5,543 nucleotides of DNA from Acetofilamentum sp. GTDB taxonomy: Bacteria; Bacteroidota; Bacteroidia; Bacteroidales; JAADGE01. Below are positions 1-5,543 of the stretch, piece after piece (the stretch's first letter is position 1; each line of letters starts with the position of its first letter). The stretch lies in the NCBI GenBank assembly GCA_020720705.1, contig DYOJ01000181.1:1-5543 (forward strand), in the 5' to 3' direction. The notes beneath the pieces were generated by a model that ran no database searches, was not told where the DNA came from, and worked only from the letters and a program-made list of their open reading frames with translations. A program made the position numbers and the translations under genes.

Positions 1-60
1 ACAAAAAATGCGAAAAGCGTGGACGTTAAATGCATACAAAAAATGCGAAAAGCGTCCACG
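1..60 (+). repeat. Direct repeat, 25-bp units at 1-25 and 36-60
   Basis: The first 20 bases (acaaaaaatgcgaaaagcgt) recur exactly at 36-55. The next five bases differ only by GG in the first copy against CC in the second, giving 23 of 25 identical. The first unit begins at the window edge, so the repeat may continue to the left. Confidence 0.8.
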
Positions 61-69
61 CTTTTCGCA
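9..69 (-). repeat. 17-bp perfect inverted repeat, alternative distal terminator hairpin
   Basis: Positions 9-25 (tgcgaaaagcgtggacg) are the exact reverse complement of 53-69, with 27 nt between. On the minus strand the arm at 69-53 can therefore pair with the near arm (54-44, 11 bp) or with this far arm (25-9, 17 bp). The far arm is also followed by six T (8-3). The two hairpins share the 5' arm and cannot form together. Whether this is a switch, a back-up terminator or simply a duplicated terminator half cannot be told from sequence alone. Confidence 0.65.
36..69 (-). terminator. Intrinsic terminator for the large gene
   Basis: Read on the minus strand, an 11-bp perfect stem (69-59 pairing with 54-44, sequence TGCGAAAAGCG) closes a 4-nt loop (58-55) and is followed directly by six T (43-38). 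This is the classical rho-independent layout. It lies about 275 nt past the stop codon of the only gene in the window, in the right orientation to end its transcript. No better stem with a T tract is visible between 70 and 344, so the message would carry a long 3' untranslated region. On the plus strand there is no T tract, so it is not expected to act in that direction. Confidence 0.7.
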
Positions 70-82
70 AACTTGCCTGACT

Positions 83-181
83 TCGAAAGTAGAACTAAAT
101 AGTGTCTGTAAGAAAACGTATAAATACTTGATATTAGGTCAATTAAACTCTTTTTTCCAATCGAAAGTATTGTCAAATAGT
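83..181 (+). repeat. Imperfect 21-bp direct repeat, copies at 83-103 and 161-181
   Basis: Both copies start with tcgaaagta and end with aaatagt. The five bases between differ (gaact against ttgtc, sharing little). The copies begin 78 bp apart in non-coding DNA. This may be the remains of a local duplication; no function is suggested by the sequence. Confidence 0.4.
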
Positions 182-213
182 AGTCAAAAATAGTCATTAA
201 GTAGTCATTAGTA
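172..213 (+). repeat. Degenerate tandem repeat, four 10-11 bp units
   Basis: Four consecutive units start with GTCA and end with TA: gtcaaatagta (172-182), gtcaaaaata (183-192), gtcattaagta (193-203) and gtcattagta (204-213). The period is close to one DNA helical turn. It lies in the 3' untranslated region of the large gene. It could be a replication-slippage product or a small set of protein-binding sites; low sequence complexity makes chance a serious alternative. Confidence 0.45.
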
Positions 214-344
214 GCTTTATATTTAGTTTCAATTGAATTTCTACCGTATTTCAACAGAATTTCATAAAACATTCAAGTCGTAATATTCCTATAACATAAA
301 TAATTTCAATGTGTTATGTGTTTTCTTACAAGCACAACTTATGA

Positions 345-3300
345 TTATAATTCTTTCACAAGCGCACCCCATTTTTTGTCTATCACAAAATTGTGTTTCA
401 TATAATAATTTCCGAACAAAAAATGAGCTTTAATCAGGCGAACACCGGTGGCTTTCATCCGCGAGAAAAAATCCGACATCATTGCAGAACCTAAGCCTCT
501 GTTATGCAAGGGCGAAGTAACTGCCATACCGTCTATCAACACAATACGGTCGTCCAAAATTTTGTAGCAAAGCCCGGCAATCACTTGCTCGTTGGCATCT
601 GTTACCACAAAATGTTTGTCCATTTTTGAGATTTCTTTCGGATAATTTTCTTTATAAAACAAGCGGTATAAAGCCCCGACCTCGGACGGGTCTGCGGGTT
701 CGCGCATGGTGTATTCCACTTCGTTTTTGTCCTTCAAAGTGGTACGAATAACCACATGCTCTTCCACAGCGGAGTATGCAATAATGAGGTCTATCTTTTG
801 TTCTTCGCGAATGGTCGGGAACACCATTTTGCCAAACAAACGCAAATCGGTTTCTTCCGTAATTATAGAGTTAAGTTCCGACAGTTCAATAAGTTGAACG
901 GGTAACACAGATGGGTCTGCACTCATTTTACCAAGCAGAACATCAAATTTTTCTAAAATAACCGGTGTGCTTTCTGCAAAATAGGTTTCTCTATAAAATT
1001 TATATCGCACCAAATCCGGATAGCGGTCGAGTTTGTAGAGTTCAAACAATTCAGCGATGGTTTGCTCTTGTGCTTTGGCACGCGCGGTTTTGTTTTTTCG
1101 CCTCCAATGTGTGTATCTGTCAATGGCATTAAACAGAGCCAAAGGAAGATAGATTGAATTATCAAAGCCTTCGATATATTTTAACAGTTGTTCACGTATT
1201 TCGGCAATATCACGTTCGGATTTATCGGTGTAATTATCAAGTTCGACCAATAAATTTTGCAGTAATTCCAGAGCGTTTGTCTCTCCGAAGGTTTCCACAA
1301 CGGCATGGTACATCCACGAGCGTTTGAGATGTTTACGCAAACCGGGATAATGAGCTTCGGTTTTTTGGTAAAAATTCCGAAACATCGCCAGCACAAGTTG
1401 TAAGATAGTTTCGGATTCTTTCCAACCCGAAAGTGAAACAACTTTTGTATTATCCGAAAAATCATTTTCAGGTAAAACAACATTGCTCGGCGATATAAAT
1501 CCGGGTAAGATACTCCGACAGGTGTTATCCCAAGCCCGATAAAATGTAGCCATTGCACGGATAAACAATTTACGCCAGATGTTAAATTCTTCGATGTATC
1601 CGGCATCTTGTAATTCAGCAACTGCACGAATTTTATCCCAAGCCGTGAGTTCGTTTAGATAGCGTGACGAAACGATGCCCTCGACCGGATTTGTGCAACC
1701 AAACTCAGCAATAACCGGGTTACCGTTCGGGTGTCCGCTCAGTGCAATCGTTCGATAGAGAGTTTCCAGCCCTTGCGGAGTATTTATTTTTTTATCCAAC
1801 ACGATATAAACATCAAAGTGCATACCTTGTTTTGTGCGTATGCTGAGGCGATAATGTTTTGTTGCCCGAAAACTTTTAACACGCGAAATCCAAATACCTG
1901 ATTGAATAACTTGCGTTAAATCAAACACATGTCCATCAAACACTGTCGAAATAGTTTGTTTTAAAAAATGGGTACTTGATAGTTTTGAAATGATTTCGTA
2001 TTGGTCATCTAAATTGATTCCTTCGTCAAAAACGATACGTTTTTCCCATTCTGCACGTTCGTATTTGTGAGAGTTTTCAGTGATAGATTTTGTGAATCCT
2101 TTATACAATTTATCAAAATATAATTTTGCACGTTTTGACAACTCGGGGTCTTGTTTCAGGAGTATCCAACAGGCAAATTCCGAGCGTATAACTCCGTAAT
2201 AATTAGGATTTTCGACCCCAAAATTGTAAAGTAGCTTGAAAATATTTTCAAAATGTTTGATTCTTTGTTTGTCGGCGGGCCATATCAGCCCGATGCGATA
2301 TGCGTATAATCGCTTTCGCAGGGCATCCAATTGGCTACGTCCGAAACCGGAGCGTGCGATTTCTTTGACGGATTCCTCTGTGATAAATGATTTTCCGGAA
2401 TTAATAAAAGCCGGAATAACCTCAGAATAATCAGGTTGCGGGTCTTCGGCAAGCAGAATGCGATAAGCGTTTACGCGTATCTTTTCGTCCTCGTGCCAAT
2501 CAAGCGCTTCAATTCTCCGGCGAATGGCATCAGCTTTTGTTTTGTCGAAATCGGCAAACATTTTTTCAATTTGCAACAAACTGCGCAAAGCAGTATCAGA
2601 GCTATGATGCAATATTTCGGAAAGTAAGTTATTGAGAAATATCAATTCGCTGTTACGGATTCCGCTGATAACGGGCATTTGTGCCTGATTATAAATGTGT
2701 CGTGGCTCATCCGGCAAAAAAACTTGGCCAGAATAATGCTTTAGCGGCAAATCAAAACTTTCTTTGCAAGGTGAAAACCGAATTAACTCCGGATTTCCGA
2801 GCCAAAGTTTAGGTTGTCGAACCATACGCTCCAAATCTACGGTGCCGTTATTTATAGTGTAAGCCAAATCGCCGACGGTAATGGTATTCTCAAGACGGTG
2901 TGGTTTGATTGTCAGACTTTTAGAGTTCTGTTTATTGTATAATTTTCCGTCGTTCACAATAATATCGCTCTCCAAAACGCCGAGGTCGCGGAAAAACCAA
3001 CGCGGAATTTTCACAGGTATATCATTGACTTTCAATACGATAATATCACTTTTGTAAAGTTCTTGAATTAATTCTTTAAAATTGGCTTCAATCGCTTTAC
3101 GTTTGAACGAGCCTTTTGCGGTTAGTTCGCCGTGTTCGGCAGTAAAATCTCTGTCTATGACAGAAAAATTAATGATGCGCTCATAAGGAGCCAAATCTCG
3201 GTTGGCTGTCATCACGATTTGATGAAAATACTCTTGTGAATTAAAAGATTCGGAGGCACTTGTCATCAACGAATCGTCAAAATCCGGCACAATGAGTAAA

Positions 3301-4925
3301 ACATTGTAGGGTTTGCCGTCTCCGACTAAAAAAGTTCGTTTGATACCCGGAACAGCAACAAATTTCTTCTCGACAATACCGGGTGCCACGGTCTGTCCTT
3401 TACTATTTTTGTAGATGTCTTTTACACGGTCAATGATTTGATGCTGACCATTTTCTGCAATTTTAAAAATGTCTCCTGTCGGCAACCAATAATCATCTTG
3501 ATGCGGATAAGGGATAAGGTCGTCCGGACCAGCGTCTTCCAAATATCTTGCAAGATAATGACTTTTAATTTCCAACTCGCCCTCGTGAGTGAGGCGAGTC
3601 ATCATGCCGGGCAGAGGTTTCCCGACTGAATTTTCTTCATATTCCCAAGGAGCAGTCATGGTAATACCGCCTGTTGCTTCGGTCATTCCGAATCCGCTGT
3701 TGAGAGATACGCCGTTGCGCTGAAAAAATCGAAACACTTTGGGGTCGAGATAACCGGCAGCAGATAAACCCCAATGTAAATTCTTGCCTACAACTTTTCG
3801 GACTATTTCTTGTCGTTTTTCCTCTGAGTCCAATTTTTCGGTCTCCTTAATACACTGGTCGTAAAGCTGTTGCCAGCGAACAGGAACACTGATAAAACCT
3901 GTAGGATTAATTTTTGGGAAAAGATTTAACAATGTAGCCGCCGAAGGATTTCCGGCAAACACATAAGTTCCGCCCCAAAACATGGCACCGGTCATTTCTA
4001 AATACCTACCGAATGTGTGGAATAAAGGCAGATAGCAGATAAATATTTCATTTACACCCGTTTGTGGTAATGCAGCAGCGCGAGCAAAGCGTTTGCTGAC
4101 TATATTGTATATCGAAAACGATACCCCCTTAGGCATGCCTGTGCTACCGGAGGTAAACATTGTTGTAGCTACTTGATTTACAGGTTTTTTAGGAATATTT
4201 GCAAGGTAGTTTTCGGCTTGTTCGGGTGTGATTTTTTTGGCTTCGCGCTGTAACAGAAAATCAGCATTTACGGCAACATCGGCATCTGTTACGATAGTCG
4301 TAAAGTGATGCTCTGTTTTTTGTTGTGCATGCAGTACAAGAGATAAATGCTCGGCATTATCGCTAATTACAATATTGATTTTCAACAGATTAAAAATATA
4401 TGCCAGAGTTTCTGCATTGAAATGAACGTTTAGCGGAGTTACAAAAATCCCAAAAGACAAACAAGCTATATCTGCCGAAGCACCATCCACAGAATTTTCT
4501 AAAAATAAGGCTACACGAGGCTGTTTTTCAATCGAATACAGAAATGTTGCTATTTGTTGTGTGTAGATAGAAATTTGAGAATATGTCCATTTTGCCGGAC
4601 GAGCTAAAGACATATCTTGAAACAAAATTTTATCGGGATGCTCCACAGTGCGTTGCACAAACATATCTGCGAGATTGAAATTCGTATGTTGAATTACTTT
4701 AAAAACAACATCTGCCCACCAAATTCGCAATTCGTAAGACTCAAGCGCGTCAATAAAATCTTGTTTTCGCGTTCGATTTAAAAACAACCTCCACACGACA
4801 TCCGGTAATTGCTCCGGATTTAAAAATTGATTCTCAGCAAATTCTGTAATTGCTTTGGCAAGTTTTAAATTAACTGTCGGGGTTGCCAAGTGTTCGGCAA
4901 AATTTTTAATGGTTACAGCACTCAT
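345..4925 (-). CDS. Giant fusion: AMP-forming acyl-CoA synthetase domain, unrecognised helical/kinase-like middle, C-terminal GNAT domain
   Basis: Complete 1526-residue protein. ATG is at 4923-4925 and TAA at 345-347; an in-frame TAA 9 nt upstream of the ATG makes Met1 the earliest possible start, and the next Met is residue 88. No Shine-Dalgarno is visible. Residues 1-84 are a mostly helical extension. Residues 85-620 match AMP-forming fatty-acyl ligases: P-loop TSGSTGMPKG (258-267), LPLFHTFGR (299-307), NSGFGMTEATGG (409-420), YWLPTGD (479-485), IIDRVKDIYKNSKG (497-510), and a C-terminal LTAKGSFKRK (601-610) with candidate catalytic Lys604 or Lys608. These enzymes make acyl-AMP and then acyl-CoA. 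Residues 760-960 look alpha-helical and HEAT-like. Residues 995-1225 resemble a kinase fold without catalytic residues. Residues 1405-1526 look like a GNAT acyltransferase, with a motif A-like VTSPLHNRGLGSA (1469-1481). No signal peptide or membrane segment is seen, so it is probably cytoplasmic. The ligase assignment is firm, GNAT is likely, and the middle and the substrate are unknown. Confidence 0.9.
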   Translation of the reverse strand: MSAVTIKNFAEHLATPTVNLKLAKAITEFAENQFLNPEQLPDVVWRLFLNRTRKQDFIDALESYELRIWWADVVFKVIQHTNFNLADMFVQRTVEHPDKILFQDMSLARPAKWTYSQISIYTQQIATFLYSIEKQPRVALFLENSVDGASADIACLSFGIFVTPLNVHFNAETLAYIFNLLKINIVISDNAEHLSLVLHAQQKTEHHFTTIVTDADVAVNADFLLQREAKKITPEQAENYLANIPKKPVNQVATTMFTSGSTGMPKGVSFSIYNIVSKRFARAAALPQTGVNEIFICYLPLFHTFGRYLEMTGAMFWGGTYVFAGNPSAATLLNLFPKINPTGFISVPVRWQQLYDQCIKETEKLDSEEKRQEIVRKVVGKNLHWGLSAAGYLDPKVFRFFQRNGVSLNSGFGMTEATGGITMTAPWEYEENSVGKPLPGMMTRLTHEGELEIKSHYLARYLEDAGPDDLIPYPHQDDYWLPTGDIFKIAENGQHQIIDRVKDIYKNSKGQTVAPGIVEKKFVAVPGIKRTFLVGDGKPYNVLLIVPDFDDSLMTSASESFNSQEYFHQIVMTANRDLAPYERIINFSVIDRDFTAEHGELTAKGSFKRKAIEANFKELIQELYKSDIIVLKVNDIPVKIPRWFFRDLGVLESDIIVNDGKLYNKQNSKSLTIKPHRLENTITVGDLAYTINNGTVDLERMVRQPKLWLGNPELIRFSPCKESFDLPLKHYSGQVFLPDEPRHIYNQAQMPVISGIRNSELIFLNNLLSEILHHSSDTALRSLLQIEKMFADFDKTKADAIRRRIEALDWHEDEKIRVNAYRILLAEDPQPDYSEVIPAFINSGKSFITEESVKEIARSGFGRSQLDALRKRLYAYRIGLIWPADKQRIKHFENIFKLLYNFGVENPNYYGVIRSEFACWILLKQDPELSKRAKLYFDKLYKGFTKSITENSHKYERAEWEKRIVFDEGINLDDQYEIISKLSSTHFLKQTISTVFDGHVFDLTQVIQSGIWISRVKSFRATKHYRLSIRTKQGMHFDVYIVLDKKINTPQGLETLYRTIALSGHPNGNPVIAEFGCTNPVEGIVSSRYLNELTAWDKIRAVAELQDAGYIEEFNIWRKLFIRAMATFYRAWDNTCRSILPGFISPSNVVLPENDFSDNTKVVSLSGWKESETILQLVLAMFRNFYQKTEAHYPGLRKHLKRSWMYHAVVETFGETNALELLQNLLVELDNYTDKSERDIAEIREQLLKYIEGFDNSIYLPLALFNAIDRYTHWRRKNKTARAKAQEQTIAELFELYKLDRYPDLVRYKFYRETYFAESTPVILEKFDVLLGKMSADPSVLPVQLIELSELNSIITEETDLRLFGKMVFPTIREEQKIDLIIAYSAVEEHVVIRTTLKDKNEVEYTMREPADPSEVGALYRLFYKENYPKEISKMDKHFVVTDANEQVIAGLCYKILDDRIVLIDGMAVTSPLHNRGLGSAMMSDFFSRMKATGVRLIKAHFLFGNYYMKHNFVIDKKWGALVKEL

Positions 4926-5092
4926 ATCAAATTATAAATATTGTTACTAACAGTTTATAGTAGAAAATATAGAATGTATTGTTTTATAATCACTTAACAT
5001 AGCATAAAAATATAATAATCAAGCGTTTTTTGCTCTATTTCCGTTTCAATACTATAAATTTAAAGAAATTCTAAATTATGTTATTTATTTAA
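4926..5092. other. Non-coding leader region upstream of the large gene
   Basis: Very AT-rich, with stop codons in all frames and no ribosome-binding site near the start codon. On the minus strand there are two TATATTTT stretches, near 4964-4971 and around 5010. They are one base from the Bacteroidota -7 element but have no TTG at the expected distance upstream, so no promoter is called here. No riboswitch-like conserved structure was recognised. Confidence 0.5.
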
Positions 5093-5127
5093 TAGACTTC
5101 TTGCGAAAGTGTTTTTAAATCATAATT

Positions 5128-5280
5128 GAGTTCGGTCTAAAAAGGTCGTAAAAGTATATTGAAATTCACAATTCATTGTTTATCAGATAGTTGTATTTTT
5201 AAATTGAATATCATAAAACATTAGTAATCAAGTAATTGTATTTTAACTCTTCGTTTTTGATGGCTTTTTAGACCGGACTC
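5128..5280. mobile_element. Inner MITE-like element nested in the outer element
   Basis: Terminal inverted repeats of 17 bp: GAGTTCGGTCTAAAAAG at 5128-5144 and the reverse complement of GAGTCCGGTCTAAAAAG at 5264-5280, 16 of 17 matching. The single difference is a G-U pair if the plus strand is transcribed. Directly outside both ends is ATAATT (5122-5127 and 5281-5286), as expected for a target-site duplication. Because the outer bases happen to match, the duplication can be read as 6 to 8 bp (up to CATAATTG at 5121-5128 and 5280-5287). The 153-bp body has no coding capacity. It lies wholly inside the outer element, so it inserted later. Alternatives are a simple long-range hairpin or an internal subterminal repeat of the outer element. 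Confidence 0.65.
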
Positions 5281-5307
5281 ATAATTGCATTTTTTTATTG
5301 TTTTTAA

Positions 5308-5340
5308 TTGCAAAGATATAATTTATTTTTAATAATTTTG
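5308..5340 (+). promoter_or_regulatory. Candidate outward Bacteroidota-type promoter in the right end of the outer element
   Basis: Plus strand TTG (5308-5310), a 22-bp spacer, then TAATTTTG (5333-5340) fit the Bacteroidota -33/-7 pattern, near the upper end of the usual spacing. It points out of the element to the right. No gene follows within the window. In such AT-rich DNA a chance match is quite possible. Confidence 0.3.
5311..5318 (-). promoter_or_regulatory. Candidate Bacteroidota -7 element TATCTTTG, reading toward the large gene
   Basis: On the minus strand the sequence TATCTTTG (5318 down to 5311) matches the Bacteroidota sigma-ABfr -7 consensus TAnnTTTG. It is the only exact match I found upstream of the large gene in that orientation. 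A TTG for the -33 position is not at the usual spacing; the nearest one, in the terminal repeat at 5351-5349, is about 30 nt away. If active it would give a leader of roughly 380 nt that passes through the inner element. Its original role was probably to drive a lost transposase. Confidence 0.35.
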
Positions 5341-5359
5341 TAGTTTCGCAAGAAGTCTA

Positions 5360-5543
5360 ATATGTAAAAATAAACTTTTTTTGATTGTTTCAAGATATTT
5401 ATAACAATCAATTTTTCCAAAATAGATAAAGCTGAAAATTGAACATACAAAATATTGAATTTCATATAGATAAATACGTAAAATTGCAAAAAAGGAACCT
5501 ATAATTTTAACAAATAAAATCAAATATCAAAACTGAAAAAACT
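5360..5543. other. Non-coding AT-rich right edge
   Basis: No gene is recognised. Short overlapping minus-strand frames here are low-complexity, cross the transposon end and have no ribosome-binding site, so they are not called. Apart from the weak stem-loop at 5381-5411 nothing is seen. Confidence 0.5.
5381..5411 (+). repeat. 9-bp inverted repeat, weak stem-loop followed by T tract
   Basis: ttgattgtt (5381-5389) pairs perfectly with aacaatcaa (5403-5411) across a 13-nt loop and is followed on the plus strand by five T (5412-5416). The stem has only two G-C pairs, so it would be a poor terminator. It is the only structure seen between the outer element and the window end. Confidence 0.35.

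Larger units (their letters stand above)
70..344. other. Non-coding 3' flank of the large gene
   Basis: AT-rich DNA between the terminator and the stop codon. Apart from the short direct and tandem repeats listed at 83-213, nothing is seen. The only reading frame reaching this far is short, has no recognisable product and runs through the terminator repeats, so it is taken as chance. A weak ATAACA/TGTTAT pairing near 290-316 is too AT-rich to count as a terminator. Confidence 0.6.
5093..5359. mobile_element. MITE-like element with 16-bp terminal inverted repeats (outer element, interrupted)
   Basis: The ends are perfect inverse complements: TAGACTTCTTGCGAAA at 5093-5108 and its reverse complement at 5344-5359, 267 bp end to end. 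No transposase is encoded, so any movement would need one supplied in trans. If the ends are taken one base inside, a 3-bp AAT direct repeat flanks it (5091-5093 and 5359-5361); alternatively a TA dinucleotide flanks a 14-bp repeat. The duplication is therefore ambiguous. Removing the inner element and one copy of its flanking repeat leaves a 108-bp element. Read inward from the right end there is a -7-like TATCTTTG and then an ATG followed by only two sense codons, which looks like the promoter end of an insertion sequence whose transposase is gone. The family cannot be named from this sequence. Confidence 0.65.

Noticed and set aside
1..69. CRISPR array
   Set aside because: Only two units with a 10-15 bp gap, and the units form a terminator hairpin; no cas gene or regular spacers are present.
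79..90. gacttcgaaagt resembling the outer element's end (GACTTCTTGCGAAAGT with a gap)
   Set aside because: It needs a 4-base gap and has no partner repeat, so it is not evidence for another element end.
8..193. 61-codon plus-strand reading frame
   Set aside because: It runs through the terminator repeat, has no ribosome-binding site and gives a protein with no recognisable features.
228..237. Perfect 10-bp palindrome ttcaattgaa
   Set aside because: Single occurrence with AT-rich sequence; expected by chance and not near a promoter.
286..318. Stem-loop ATAACA/TGTTAT just after the stop codon
   Set aside because: Six mostly A-T pairs with a long loop and no T tract; too weak to be called a terminator.
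1181..1627. 148-codon minus-strand frame inside the large gene
   Set aside because: It is out of frame with a well-supported coding region; its composition is that of a shadow frame.
4926..5040. Promoter immediately upstream of the large gene (TATATTTT stretches)
   Set aside because: The final G of the -7 element is missing and no TTG is found at 17-23 bp upstream.
5304..5523. Two overlapping 61-64 codon minus-strand frames rich in Phe, Ile, Tyr
   Set aside because: They cross the end of the outer element and reflect AT-rich non-coding DNA.

Overview
The window holds one gene, a very long minus-strand coding region (345-4925, 1526 codons) that is complete at both ends. It lies between two AT-rich stretches without genes. 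The organism is most likely a member of the Bacteroidota. The reasons are the strongly AT-rich intergenic DNA, the lack of a Shine-Dalgarno sequence before the gene, and two matches to the Bacteroidota -7 promoter element (TAnnTTTG) in the right flank. This is an inference; no phylogenetic marker gene is present.

Left flank (1-344): positions 1-69 carry a nearly duplicated repeat. On the minus strand it forms a good intrinsic terminator (11-bp stem, 4-nt loop, six T) about 275 nt beyond the stop codon. A second copy of the terminator's 3' half can pair with the same 5' arm. Positions 83-213 contain an imperfect 21-bp direct repeat and four degenerate 10-11 bp tandem units. Nothing gene-like is visible.

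Gene (345-4925): the N-terminal third is an AMP-forming acyl-CoA synthetase (fatty-acyl ligase) domain with its core motifs. A large middle part is not recognised with confidence. It starts as an alpha-helical, HEAT-like stretch, followed by a region that looks to me like a degenerate protein-kinase fold without catalytic residues. The C-terminus is a GNAT acyltransferase-like domain. The layout suggests one polypeptide that activates an acyl group and may pass it to an amine, with the middle acting as scaffold or regulator. That functional coupling is a hypothesis.

Right flank (4926-5543): this contains what looks like a nested pair of small non-coding transposable elements. The outer one (5093-5359) has perfect 16-bp terminal inverted repeats. 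Inside it sits a second inverted-repeat element (5128-5280), flanked by a 6-bp direct repeat consistent with a target-site duplication. The right end of the outer element resembles the promoter end of an insertion sequence and may supply promoters in one or both directions, including toward the large gene. The last 180 bases hold only one weak stem-loop.
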